From assembly GCA_031308135.1 (NCBI GenBank), contig JAHLJT010008446.1, positions 160,127,161-160,191,160 on the forward strand: a DNA stretch of 64,000 bases, in the 5' to 3' direction. Under the pieces are notes generated by a model. That model was not told the DNA's origin, did not search any database, and was given only the letters and a program-made list of their open reading frames with translations. Source of the DNA: Acheta domesticus (taxonomy: Eukaryota; Arthropoda; Insecta; Orthoptera; Gryllidae). The translations under genes were made by a program, and so were the position numbers. The first letter of the stretch is position 1; the number at the start of each line of letters is the position of its first letter. Positions 45,113-56,613 of this stretch are shown one piece after another.

Positions 45113-46394
45113 TCATTCAGATATAAAGAAACAAGGTAATGGTAAAACTCCTAGATTAATAAAGAGAGGGTTACAAGAATCACGTAGGAGGGATTTGCAT
45201 ATTATCCGTACATTTCTTTTTTGGAATATAAAAGTATGGAAGCTATAAGATGTATTTCGCCAGAACATAATGCCGTAGATCGGGCGGTAATGAACATTCG
45301 CGATAAATACACAACGAGAGTACGAAGGCTGACTCAATTTGAAAGAATACTGAAAGTGTAGCATAATGGGGTTAATTCTTGTGTTTAATTCATTTAAAAG
45401 GTCATTCCATTTAAGGTTTGACTGAATTGAGAGTCCTAAAATGTTCGTTAGCATATCATCAGTCAATAGCACACCGTTTATTTTCAGTGGAGTACAGAAT
45501 TGTTTATTTGAAATGGAAAACTGCACTGAAACAGATTTCTTTTCATTTACTATTAATGTTATTACGGAACCGATTTAAAACTCAGATATTGTACTTTTTA
45601 AGGTTTCTTTATTGCAAAGAATATTGGTATCATCCGCAAAGAGAACTGTTCTGCCTTGTCCAATCGTCGAGGGCATATCGTTTACGTATATAAGGAAAAG
45701 AATAGGGGTTAAAATCCATCCCCCGCTTGGCAAAGAATCGGAAAGATGTTTATATATTGTTCCATCATTCCAGTAAGGTATTTCTACTATCTGATATTGT
45801 TGTTTAATATATGAACATAACCAATCTAGAGCAATACCTCGGATTCCATACGAAGGTAATTTTGAAAGTAAAATGTTATGATCAATGACGTCAAAAGCTT
45901 TTAAAAAACTAAAAATATTCCAGAGTAGTTACTTCGTTTTGTTCCATGGATGAGGCGACATCTTAAAAAAAGAAAATATGTTTCTCACCGTAGTTTGTTT
46001 TTCGAAATTCTTGTTGGCAATCTGAAAACGCGTTTTTTTAATGAGGAAGGTTTCCATTCCTACGTAAAAGTCTCTAATATTTTTTTTAAAAACTGACGAA
46101 AGAGAAATTGGGCGATAATTTGGAATTTCATATTTGTTGCTTTTTTAAAGAATGTTTTATTCTTAGCTATTTTGAAAGTATTTGTATTACGGTGCATACG
46201 AACCCATCACAAATGTGAGTTAATGGGTGTACAATGACAGGCGCACAAGTCTTTAATAAACAATTCTGAAATTCATGTAAACCGGACAGATATTTATTTT
46301 TTTGTTTACTGATAATTTTGAGAATGTCATAGGAAGACGTTTTGGAGAAAAACTTTGTTCGTTTTCGAAGTGTATTGGTTAAAGAGATTGTCAC
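45113..46394 (-). pseudogene. LINE reverse transcriptase remnant (L1x copy 3)
   Basis: On the minus strand: a SSYDILKIISKQKNKY piece (46167-46394), then the motif A-C region broken by indels (GATCATAACATTTTAC near 45880), then the thumb piece KQFCTPLKINGVLLTD...LGLSIQSNLKWNDLLNEL (45113-45526). There are many frame changes. Inactive. Confidence 0.8.
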
Positions 46395-46406
46395 TGTTGC
46401 CGGATC

Positions 46407-46786
46407 TCAGTTTCTGCAGAAACGATCAATTTGCCCTAACAAGATGCAGAAGAGGACACCCAAAATTTTCTCACGGCTACTTATTGAACAGGACTGATGC
46501 TGATAACTGCAATGTATGCAAGATTCCTCTTCCAGTAGAACATTTGTTTGCATGCCCTAAATATGAAAGTACAAGAAACAAGTAAAAATTTAGTTCTCCT
46601 AAAGATCTCAACAACAAAGAGTGCATTAAATTCATTTGCTTTATAAAGGAAATTGAAATGTATTACAATATTTAACCATATACGTATAACTTTGAGTTAT
46701 TGTGTTAATTTGTACTGACTACGTTATTACAAAAGTAGTGGCTAAAAATCTTTGACGCGACTTTAAATAAATCAAATCAAATCAAA
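46407..46786 (+). mobile_element. 5'-truncated LINE tail nested in L1x copy 3
   Basis: A 380-bp insert flanked by a 14-bp target duplication, ACTGTTGCCGGATC (46393-46406) and ACTGTTGTCGGATC (46787-46800), with one later mutation. It ends in a (TCAAA)n tail. The reading frame to 46585 is TRCRRGHPKFSHGYLL followed by C-x2-C...VEH-x4-C and PKYESTR, the zinc site at the very end of LINE ORF2 proteins after an RNase H domain (I/R1/Jockey group). This is a third LINE lineage in the window. Confidence 0.88.
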
Positions 46787-46842
46787 ACTGTTGTCGGATC
46801 GTTCACATTTCTATCGTTGTCTTTTGAAATAACTTTCTCCAA

Positions 46843-47046
46843 AAGGCCGAGATCGCTAAAATAGCAGTAGTTTCGTAGCGATCTCGCACCGGAGGATCGC
46901 GTGTTCGAGTTCCGCCTGGGGCGTGGTTGTATTTGTGTTCTTCCTTTCTCCCCATATCATGTCATCTTCACAGTTACCAAAACGTTAAACCCAGTAGAGG
47001 TCGCTAATGACCTAGATGTTAATGCGACCTTAAATAACAAAGAAAA
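46843..47046 (+). mobile_element. tRNA-derived SINE
   Basis: A tRNA-like head with a B-box-like GTGTTCGAGTTCC (about 46903-46915) and an upstream TAGTTTCGTAGCGATCTCGC, a body ending GGTCGCTAATGACC and TAGATGTTAATGCGACC, and an A-rich end TTAAATAACAAAGAAAAA. The body ending with GACCTAGATGTTAATGCGACC resembles arthropod SINE ends that I recall. It adjoins the 5' truncation of L1x copy 3. Not a functional tRNA. Confidence 0.65.
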
Positions 47047-47254
47047 AGATCACCAGAAGCTTTCTAGTTAGGTGTTAGGTTTTAGTAAACAACCTACTCA
47101 TACGTTTATTATATATTGCGTGTGTTCGCATTTCTTATACTGGCAAGAATGTGTTCATCATATTCACTGTATCCTAAATCTTTTGTTTCAATTTCATATC
47201 GAGTAGTGGTTTTGTTAATTATTATTTGAACGATTGCCTTTTTTTAAATTTAGT

Positions 47255-47520
47255 GTGATCCACGTATGTAAAGTTCTCCTCGCAAAAACTTTCGGGTGAA
47301 ATTCTATTTTCCCAACCGTACAAACTTGGACAGCGGGGAGAGGCGCGTTGACCAATCGGTACAGTCGGAACCTTATTGCCTGTGTGATTGGCGCAAAATC
47401 CCATGGGGCGAGAAAGAGTCTGTTCCTGGAAACAGGACATTGATTTTTTAAGCATGAGGCGAAAATATTATTTCTCAGAGAGATTTCGCCTGCGCGTACC
47501 CCATGACGGAAAAATATTTT
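47255..47520 (-). repeat. GC-rich dispersed repeat with paired CCAAT motifs, copy 2
   Basis: The inverse of 27580-27845: on the minus strand TACGCGCAGGCGAAATCTCTC, TTTTGCGCCAATCACACA, CGATTGGTCAACGCGCC, TCCAAGTTTGTACGG and AGAATTTCACC occur in the same order. The minus frame 47215-47586 (123 codons) crosses it; the other copy has no matching frame, which argues against coding. Confidence 0.6.
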
Positions 47521-47589
47521 AAGCGGATGTTTTCGATCGAGTATTGGTGTCAAAAGACAAGTGAATAATGAGCACTTTAACAACAATTA

Positions 47590-48148
47590 TACTAAATATA
47601 ATAATCAATTTGCAATTCCTACCAAAACTGCTCTTTTGAAATATTCAAATCAGACAATTTGTGGACCCTCCCCAGCCGTATTAGCACACATTTAGGAATT
47701 GTTTATAAAATTGTTAATTTTTTCAAAATTGTTAATTCGCGTTTTTCTGTTCTGGGACATGAAGGGATACTCCCCGTTTTAGAGTGGCAAAATTTTGAAA
47801 TTGTTTACAAATGTGCAAATGTAAATTTTTATTGTCTCGCCTAAATCCCCTTTAAATGCAATAAAAATTTGCGCAGTACGATCGATGCTATCATTTTCCG
47901 TTCTAGAGATATTTAATTGTTTATAAGAACTTAGCAACTCATAATCACCCCTTTTTTGCACTCAATTTCATTGGCTCTCCTCATTCACGTATACTAAAAA
48001 GAAATTAGCAATGTTTCACTTCGTTTGTTCGCTTCATACGTTTAAATTGGAAGCCGGAGGCGATATCGCGGTCTCGGTAACACCACGAGGCGATAAACGT
48101 AGAGTACGCTCTGAGGTCAGGGTTAAGGAATATTTCTTTTAAAATTAC
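47590..48148. other. Unassigned spacer
   Basis: AT-rich. ATTGTTAATT and AAATTGTT phrases recur at 47700-47740. A frame at 47659-47844 has no motif. Confidence 0.35.
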
Positions 48149-48152
48149 ATAT

Positions 48153-51083
48153 GGGTCATTCCACGCAAAATCGGACGAATTTGAAGGAAAATTGACCTCG
48201 ATGTCTCATACCTTTCTGATTATTTTTTTACAAGTTCATGAAAACAAACTATACAACACGTGCTTTTTAGTTTTGCTCAAATATTTATATTTTCGTCATT
48301 TAATTTTTTTAATTTCCGGTAACTTCATACGCACTGACATGTATTATATTTTATATCTCAAAATAATTTTAAAACCTCGGTTTTGAGTTCCTCTTAAATC
48401 AAACCTTATATCTGTACCTTTCATGAAATTGATCTTATTGTTTATAATTTTTTTATTTTTTAATGTTAATTTTTTGTTTATATATTTTTATTTATAAAAT
48501 TATTAATTTACCACGAATTAAAAATCTGAAAAAATGTAAAGAAAGTTCATACTTTCTTCTAAAGGACTGCTAAGTTTCAAAATGGCTTCTGTTAAAATAA
48601 ATTTTTGAGAATTTTTTAAATCTTTCCTCGTTCACAGCGCCGCGAGAACCTCATGCGCCCGTCGTTGTAGGTGCCGCTATCGAATGAAACGCTAGAGGAA
48701 CAAGCTTCACAACAGGAAGACAAGTGGAAACGTTCACTGAGCAATGTGTTTTCAAGTTCTTGTTAATATTCCAAAACATATAAAATATTAAGTTGTATCA
48801 GATTTACGTCTTTTTAAGTTTCTCTTTATATAACTTGGATAATATTTTTCTTTCAAGGAACATGTTTTAATTATTTCTTGATCTTCACAAATAGGAACAA
48901 AGGAATGTAACGAACGTGTACCACGTAGCCATTTTTCTGCATTTCTACGACTTTTAAGTGAATTCTTTCTTCTTCATGATCTTCATTGGTGAACAAGAAA
49001 AACACTATGTTTTGTATGCTTTTGTGCCCAGTCATATAGCTTCTTGGGAGTCGTAATCGGATCATGATGTACGTGAATCGTTCAACGTGAATCCACTGCC
49101 CATACGTGACATCCTCTCTTCAAATTTTTCCTGCAACATTTTAAGTCGTTCTATTCTAGGACATTTATCACGCTTTTTAAAGTAACAGTGAGCTCTTGGA
49201 GGGTCAAAAATAACTTTTGTTCGGTAGTACCGATAATCCTTCAATGGATTAACATCATCTGTTAACTTCGCGAGACCTCCTCCGTCAAACATTAACTTAA
49301 CTCTACGTTTTCGTGATATATACAAACACATACAGTATGTGTACCGTTAGCTCCTGGTAAAATGCAGTGTTTCAGTCTTCATTCAGCGAACTTTGAAAAT
49401 CTGATTTTTAGATGCGGAGACTTTTCTTTGAAATGTCGGTAGGTTCCTTTCATATTGCTCAATATAATCCTCTTTTGTTTGTAAATCTATCCCCCATTCT
49501 CTCTCACTGAAATAAAATTATTTTTTCTTTATTTATTCATGAAACGGTTAACGTCATCTGAGCAATAAAAAGCCACAACACACTAGTGTACAGAAGCGAC
49601 GATAGCTCTTCTGGATTTCACATGTGGAGTTGACTATATTCCTTTGTTGCTAGTTAATTTTCAACAGTTATCATGTGAGTAGATGCATCGAAATGTTTTT
49701 TAACTTTAGGAAAACACCAATCTTTGAAAATCGTTAAAATTTTAATTTTTATCATCATCAGTATTTTCGTATCTTTTTTCAATTCTTCTATGATATATTC
49801 GTTTTCTTGTTCTTCTTCCACCTCTTCTATATCAAATATTCCTTTCTCTAAGGTTCGTCTTATTTTTTCCACTTTTCGACGAGGATATCAGTTTCGTTTT
49901 CCCAAAAGGTGTTTCGCCTAACATCAATATTGTTAAACTTTCTTTCAGATATGATAATTTTACACTCTTGGTTGGAGCAGCTTCTGCTTCACTAGGAGAT
50001 GAATCACCATTATCTCTGATTTCAATTTTCAATTACTAATTATTGTCTTCTACTAAATTTCTACTCCGTTGACTTGTTTGGTTTGCTGGAAAATGTTTCA
50101 ATGGTATCTTTAGAAGTTTGACTTTCATTTTATAAACCATTTTGAAGCTGCATATGTTAGAAATTTTCAAATTCAGCGTAATTTGTAGGTATTGTGTGCC
50201 CCACTTTTGAAGGATACTTCGTATTACTGTCTTAAATGTTTACATTCAGTTCTACCATACTTTTCTAGATTGAAAGTATTGAAACATGAATCAAAGCGTA
50301 TCTTGATTGTACCTGCCATCTTCAATTATTTTTTGTCACTCTCCTAGAAAGAAAGAAGCGCACGGGCACTCACATACGCGTCAAAAACGAGGATATTATT
50401 TGCACTGTGTCACACACTCTTGGATGTAAACTGATCCCAAGGTTTGTATTGCTTGGTCGACTTCCTGTCATTGCCTTGGGTGGTAAACGACTTGCTGACA
50501 TCGATGAAAGGGCGTGGGCAGTGTTGCGCAAGGCCGCAAGTCCAGTGGAGGAAGACGCAGGGAGCATTGACAGAGCGGTATGGCAGCGGCGCGCAGCGGC
50601 GGTCGGGAAAATACTCTGCGCTCCGTTGAATATTATTTTTTTACGTGAGTTCTAAAACAGAAGCCATTTTGAAAATTTGCAGAGATGGAGATGAAAGTCT
50701 AAAGAATTTATTGCCGTCGAGTTTAAAACAAAAAATCATGGGGATCATCTTAAAAAACTCGTTTAATTATAAACAATTTAAAAAACACAATATAAAAATA
50801 TGCAATTATTTATAAACACTTGTTGAAAGATTGCTTCTTTAGCATTAATTTGAAATCAAATTTAAGATTTTACAAGCAATACATTTGGAGTTAAAAATTA
50901 TTAAACATCTCGACATTGGAGAAAAATTAATATATTTCGATAATTGTAACTTTAAAAATAATGTATTCTCGGGTAAACAAAAAACATACGTCTCTTACTT
51001 TTCATAATAGATAGTGTAAAAATATATTAGAGAATTTGAAACAATTCAGGTGTTTTTCTGTCCGCTGTTACGTGGAATGACCC
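48153..51083 (-). mobile_element. DNA transposon with 4-bp target duplication (Sola-like?), element 2, 2931 bp
   Basis: Termini GGGTCATTCCACG (48153) and its inverse (ending 51083), with CGGAC shared a few bases further in. ATAT is duplicated at 48149-48152 and 51084-51087. The left 60 bp match element 1 (AATCGGACGAATTTG, AAAATTG, CCT(T/C)GATGT). Unlike element 1 it keeps pieces of a protein on the minus strand (48871-50032), so it may be a decayed autonomous member. Confidence 0.85.
48871..50032 (-). pseudogene. Decayed transposase-like remnant in element 2
   Basis: Minus-strand pieces in order: 49832-50032 (SSPSEAEAAPTKSVK then LGETPFGKTKL); a frameshift near 49860; 49654-49872 (an acidic EEVEEEQENE stretch, then ILTIFKDWCFPKVKKHFDAS); a gap; 49062-49331 (VKLMFDGGGLAKLTDDVNPLKDY and CPRIERLKMLQEKFEERM); and 48871-49065, which overlaps the previous frame by four bases (ATGA). 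The LT-x5-W-x3-KVKKHF block looks like a helix-turn-helix stretch I associate with transposases in elements of this type, but I could not confirm a family. Without RNA data a four-base overlap means little here. Confidence 0.45.
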
Positions 51084-51087
51084 ATAT

Positions 51088-51655
51088 CTGAAACAAATTG
51101 AGCGAGACAGAATTGCGATTTAACAAAATTCTGCTAATAATTTCTAATTATATTCCCGTCTTCATACTGCCGTATGAAGGTATCGTAAGGAACGATATTA
51201 ATTGTGCAAGAAAAATAAAAACATTGAATAATGTCATTACAAATTAAACCCATGACGAAATAATGCTTTCAATACACGAGAAGAATCCAATACAAGAGAA
51301 TGAATCCCAATACACGAACGGAATCGAACCAAATGGCATTGCTTTTACCATGTAAAGATTCTTCAAATTCAGTACAAAACATACTCCATAATTTTACTTT
51401 CATATATGTATATGAAAGTAAATTTAAGTAGTTGGCTAACTAATTCTTTTTTATTCAAACCTGTGGTATTTCAAAATTACAAAATTTGAACTCTATTTTT
51501 AATGCGGCACTAAATATTTGCGATGGAGTGTTGGCATCACCGTGTCTGTGGTATAATAAGTAAGAGGATTACCGAGAAAACATATGCTCGTAAGTTCGGG
51601 TCTCATCCGTGACAAATACTTTTTGCGGGTAGAAAACACGTTTGCTGTGAATAAT
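51088..51655. other. Unassigned spacer
   Basis: AT-rich. CATATATGTATATG near 51400-51416 is a short palindrome, and CAATACA(C/A)GAG/GAA phrases recur near 51270-51320. No gene. Confidence 0.35.
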
Positions 51656-51659
51656 ACAT

Positions 51660-52291
51660 GTGTCCAAAAGCTCCCGTTGCAAAAAAATACCCCAAATTCT
51701 CTGTTGGCAGTCATGAAAAATGGCAGGTTCAGTTTTTCCGAAAAAAAAATTTGTCTTTGAGAAAATTGAGTTTAAAAGTCACTTCTGGGGGGCGAAATTC
51801 AAACCGGCCGCAACGACACTGCAGACAGCGGCGTCACCTTCTGCGTGGAGCATTTCCTCGTTTCTCCGCGTAAACGGTGAAACAGTCCAGTAATATTCTT
51901 TAAGGAAAGCATCGCGTGGCTTCCACTGGAACACATTAATAGTATCAAATATTTGTAGGCTCTGTTCAATAAATATTTTAAATGTACTAATAGAAAATTC
52001 AGTTTTGTTCAAAATGATAGCCGCGGTACATGGCAGCGTTAATGTAAATGATGAACACATTCAACATTTATGAAAAATATTGAATCTCCTGGAATGCTCG
52101 ATTTATTATTTTTAGCACATATTCATTTGAACTAGTGCTTTGGACTTAACGTTGCAACATTCGTGAAGATTATTCTAAACGTGATAAACTAAGAAGCGTT
52201 TTGGAAACGAAATATTCGTTCATGAAAATACCGAGTTTATTGATTATCTGCGGGCGCGGTATTTGAATTGATGCTTCTTGCAGTCATTTTG
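51660..52291 (+). repeat. Left inverted arm
   Basis: Pairs with 57461-58084. Well-kept internal pieces: AATGGCAGGTT, AAAATTGAGTTT, AAAGTCACTTC, TTAAGGAAAGCATCGCG, TTTTGTTCAAAATGATAGCC, GAATGCTCGA and TTATCACG/CGTGATAA. The minus frame 51779-52060 lies within the arm and has no motif. Confidence 0.9.
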
Positions 52292-55200
52292 TGGAGATGC
52301 AGGTCGAACAATGCATTGAAGAATTTTTGTTTGAGGCACGTGGCAGTTAACCAATACCACAGGTCAATTATAACAGATAAAATGACGTCGCCTTATGTGT
52401 CATGCCCCAATGAATAAAAAATAGGAAACTGGTATATTATTGGCGTGAAATGGTAAAAATCTGAGAAAGGCAATGATGTTGCATGCCGTGGTGTGGAAAT
52501 GATTCAAAAGAACTCAAACATTCTCGTACGCAAAAGTTCGACCGAGGTTCACTGAGGGTACCGGACCGGGGCCATTCACAGCCCGTATTATGGTCAGTGT
52601 CCTTGCACTTGTCAGTTGCTAGGTCGCGTCACATCGTGATTTATATTGTGTGACAAACATGCACGAGAAACCATCCACCGCCGCCAAGTGATTCGCCCAT
52701 CAGCCGCGTGTCAGTTTTGCCTCAAACCAATAGATTCGAGACCCTGTCTGCATAGTGGTCATGACTGAATACCTGCACGGAGTCATCTTTGGGGTTAAAA
52801 ATTGATTATCTTGCATAAAAAAGTTTTTTTCCTGTGTGCCTATTTTCGTTGTTGTACATTATGAAAATATCAAAGAAAAATATTGGAAGTTACTACACTG
52901 TCCCTGAAGTAAACTGTTCCTACTTACATTCTGTACAATGTAGAAACCTTGAGAACTCGTCCTTCCTTTAAATTAGAAAATGCTAAGAAAGTAAATAATT
53001 CTGTACTGCAGGCAATCATTCGCTTGCAAAGAGAACCGAATCACATCGTTCTATAGAACAGGTATTAGAGGAAATTCGGCATAGGAATCGATACACTATT
53101 AAATCGAAGAAATGTCCGCCGTCACTCATTTATGTACGTATTTGCTAACTACATTGCAAGCGAAGCACACGAAGAAATAAAACGTTTCCCGTGTAGCTGT
53201 CAACTGCCTCATGAAGTGATTTCACAAAAAAAATCCAAGATTTGAGACAGAGACATGCTCTCATCTTTCATGTTGAAAAGGAAAACTACTGGTAGAATGT
53301 TCATTGAAGTTAGAGAAATGGGTAGTCGGACGCAAACTTCGATGTTCCACATTAGAGCCGGGCAAAACGTATTCTACTATCATTCGTTCCCGCCGGCATT
53401 GCTTTCTCAGTCTCGGAGCCTCGAAGGTCGCGCACGCGCTCCTTATCTGCCTCTTGAAATGTACACGTTGGTCTCACTCGAGAATCGGAATTATCGGAAC
53501 CACTCCATTCTCGGCTGTTCTCGTCAGTATCGGCCGGTACCCGCAGTCTCGGCAGAAGCGGCCGCCGCCGGGCGCTCGGCGCAGGGTCGGCGGCTCGGCA
53601 GCTCGACGCAACTGCGAGATTTAAGGTCGACACGTATTATGTTGGCAGAACTCTTTCATTTAATTGTCATTGATTAATTATATTCGTAATAAAATACAAT
53701 TTCAATTAATCTATTAATTGGTTGAAAAGTAGCTGTTCCGGCCCACAGCAAAGCAGGAATAAATACGTTTGTTCCGAAATGCAAGGCAGAACAAATTGTA
53801 CTGTAATCGGTACGTGCGCGGCCGTTGGCCGCGGGATGCGCGTCCGACCGCGCCACCGAAAGATCCCGTCAGCAAGCTGCGCCCACGGCATTCTCAGAAA
53901 TTCTGCCCAGAAGCGCACGTGCGCGCCTCGCTATCACGGCCCCGCTCCGCCCGTTGCAGGAGCAACGGGCAAAAAACCGTCCAGAATCTTCCATGTCCAA
54001 ATCAAATGGCAAATTGTAATTGGCCATCGCCATCCCCACCTCAGCCGCGCGAGAGAGCCCATTCCTAACGTCTTCTTGTCGCAACCGAAATTCATCAGTC
54101 TAGTGCAAGGCACCACGATAGAAGGACGCATGTCTTGACGGCTCCGCGCGGAAGCGTGTAAAATAATGAATAATCGTGCAACTTGAGGTGCATACGGCTT
54201 CCGCACATTTATTAATTCAATCGTGGCAGTAAGCATCTAAATTGTGTCTGTCGCTCTTGCGTAAGTTTACGCCTGTAATTGTTAATTCAACTGTGTAACT
54301 CGCGGCTGCTTCTGGTCGTCACAAAAATAACTACTGCAGTCTACAAGGTCACTGCAATAACTGTACTTGGACAAGTGTGAATTACGCGCCAAGTGAAATG
54401 TTTATGTTTATGTGCTGTGTTTCTGTAAGTGACATTCAACTACCTACTAATTAAATCTTGTTTGTGATGGAACTTAACTTGTGTGAACATTACTTGTGGG
54501 AAAAATGATTCATTTCATATTTATTGATATGTCATTTCCGTTTCTTACACATTCGAATGTAATGCATATTTATTAAAAACAAATAACGTTTTATATTAAT
54601 TTCATCATTACATTATAAAAATGCATATGGAAATCAAAATTGAAATGGGTACTGTTCTTCCCTGCGTGAAAATGTGCTTTCGTCACTGGGCACAATTTAT
54701 TGTGTAACAGTTGATGTAAGCCGCCATGGTGTCTGAATTGGGTGAAACAATCGGCGGCCAAACAACGGTGCCCATTGCAAATCAGCCTATTCAACTCCTT
54801 GCCCTATCGCCACACACGGCTAGAGTTTTCAGAAATTCGAAATACAGATTTAATTATAATACACATTTATACACCACATAAAATGAAGGAAAATTAATAA
54901 ATTTATAAAATTTTTGCACCATAGAAAAACGCTTTAATTAAGCGTTTATAGAGCCAAGAAATGATAAAAATAAGCCTAGAAATGATAAAAATAAATGTTT
55001 TAATTGACTTTAATTCTATCACTGCCATACGAAAGAGATCTAACGCATAATTATTTCAATTAACAGAACCTTCCTTCCATTTCCTTTAGCTTCCTGGAAG
55101 AGCATGTGGGACGGTGAGATATCAACGTCGGAAGTCGGGGTAATCCTCTGAGATGCCAGTGGTTTGCAATGCGAATCAGAGGCCAGCGCTCCCCATGACT

Positions 55201-55540
55201 CACCGGTCACCTATGACCCACCTCTTCTTTTCTTTGTGTAAAGAATTAAGAGGAAAGCCAGCTTGTGATATCTAAAGATATAGAATGTCAAATTCAAAAA
55301 CAAATGATATCCTCGGTCTAGATCTAGTCAAATCTAGTGGTGCTTCCAACGCACATACTTTCTCGCACTGCTTCTATAAGGTCCTAAATGCTATTCCACT
55401 ACTTAATAAAGCAGCAAAAGTGTTTCTACCAGCAAGCATTTTCCGTTCCGAGACCCGAAATATGATCCTCAAAGTTAACGAAACGGCATTTATACGAACC
55501 GTGCATTAAAATGGTAAATGCATGATAGAGAAACATTTGA
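52292..55540. other. Interior of the long-armed interval, no gene recognised
   Basis: 52292-53250 is AT-rich without features. 53255-54150 is GC-rich, with many overlapping frames on both strands (up to 140 codons) that I regard as composition effects. A segment at about 53477-53560 (GAATCGGAATTATCGGAACC, CATTCTCGG, CAGTATCGGCCGGTACC) resembles 57060-57130 in the same orientation. 54150-55540 holds short frames only; the minus frame 54591-54794 has no family I can name. Confidence 0.4.
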
Positions 55541-55552
55541 TTCGATGGCACA

Positions 55553-56613
55553 TACGAGAAAGTTTGTGCCATTCTATAGCACCACTAGGTTATTTATTTA
55601 CCGTCTCTTATTACACACGTGGAGAAAAATTAAAGAAAAAATTTGGAGCGGTTTTTTTGAGAAATTTGTTTTGTAAATTTGAAGCAAAGATTAAGTAAAA
55701 ACTCGTTTTTTCAGAAAATTCTACATAACCTTTTTTAAAGAGCTAGTTTTGTACAAGGGACTTTTTCTGAAGTAAAAATCTCTATCTACAATATTGTAGT
55801 TTTAAAAATATTTCTTTGCAATTTTCAAAAAACAAGTATTTCCCAGAAGTAGAACTAAAACAATATTTTTATCGTCCCTGATTACATACGTGAAGAAATT
55901 TTAAAGAAAAAATTTGGAGCGGTTTTTGAGAAAAGTTTTTTTGTAAGTTTGAAGCGCAATTTACGCAAAAACTACTCGTTTTTTCAAAAAATGGTACATG
56001 ACCTTATCGAAAGTGCTAATTTTGTACAACCGACTTTGTCTGAGGCAAAAATCTGTATCTTCAATTTTGCAGTTTTAAAATAGTTTTTTGCAAGTTTCGA
56101 AAAATTAGGGATATCAACGAAAATGATACCTATATTATTACCTTAAACATTCTTCATACAACACAATTTAATCAAAAAAATTGCAGCCATTTCCTTTTAA
56201 CTTTGAAAATCTCCAACGGGCTTCATGTAAAGTATCCCAAAAATTAATATATCGGTTTCAAATTCCAAGGGCCTTGACACTAATAAAAACGATTGGGGAA
56301 TATCAATTTTGAAGAAAATCGGCTGAACAGTTTAGGCACTAGCGTTGACCACAGACGGACAGACAGACGGACAGACGGAGGACGTTTTGCCGTCAGTCGA
56401 TTTTACAGTATCGAGAAGCAACAAAACATGTGTTTTGATTGCACCACGAGGTAGAGGAATTTTCCCCCCAAATTTAGCAGCAGGTTTTATCGAATTTTTC
56501 CTCTCCAGATTCCAGCTTTACGAGATTTTCACGCGAAAATTAGCCGTTTTCCGGCGCACGATTACATAACTTTCTCTTCTTACGAACTATTCGTTAGGCG
56601 AGAAAGTAAAATA
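55553..56613 (-). repeat. Hairpin-family repeat, copy F (minus) with an internal duplication
   Basis: Bounded at 56569-56607 by the family hairpin: ACTTTCTC...GAGAAAGT, an 8-bp perfect stem. Next to it are the reverse of the TTTTCGGC block, a short GACGGACAGACA tract (56350-56380) and the TTTAGGCACTAGCGTTGACC block. The body contains a direct duplication of about 265 bp: AAAGAAAAAATTTGGAGCGG occurs at about 55632 and 55901. The left edge has TACGAGAAAGTTTGTGCCATTCTATAGCACCACT (55553-55590), related to the end motif at 25735-25765. Confidence 0.75.

Larger units (their letters stand above)
44185..46842 (-). mobile_element. L1x LINE copy 3 (minus), carrying a nested LINE tail
   Basis: The 3' end is TTTATTTATTTATTTCCGTC near 44185. 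It goes through the 3' untranslated region (with a foreign stretch at about 44590-44750 not found in copies 1 and 2) and the reverse transcriptase to about 46842, close to where copy 2 is also truncated. Frames at 45113-45526 and 46167-46394 (minus) are polymerase pieces. The sequence TTGTTAACAAAATATTCGC and others match copy 2. It is interrupted at 46407-46786. Confidence 0.88.

Noticed and set aside
46855..46930. Possible tRNA gene (plus)
   Set aside because: The B box is imperfect and the sequence runs into a SINE body with an A-rich end.
47215..47586. 123-codon minus-strand frame
   Set aside because: It overlaps a dispersed GC-rich repeat whose other copy at 27.6-27.8 kb has no equivalent open frame.
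53255..54236. Cluster of frames of up to 140 codons
   Set aside because: GC-rich DNA gives open frames on both strands at once; no motif, and no repeated unit or splice-linked partner could be recognised.
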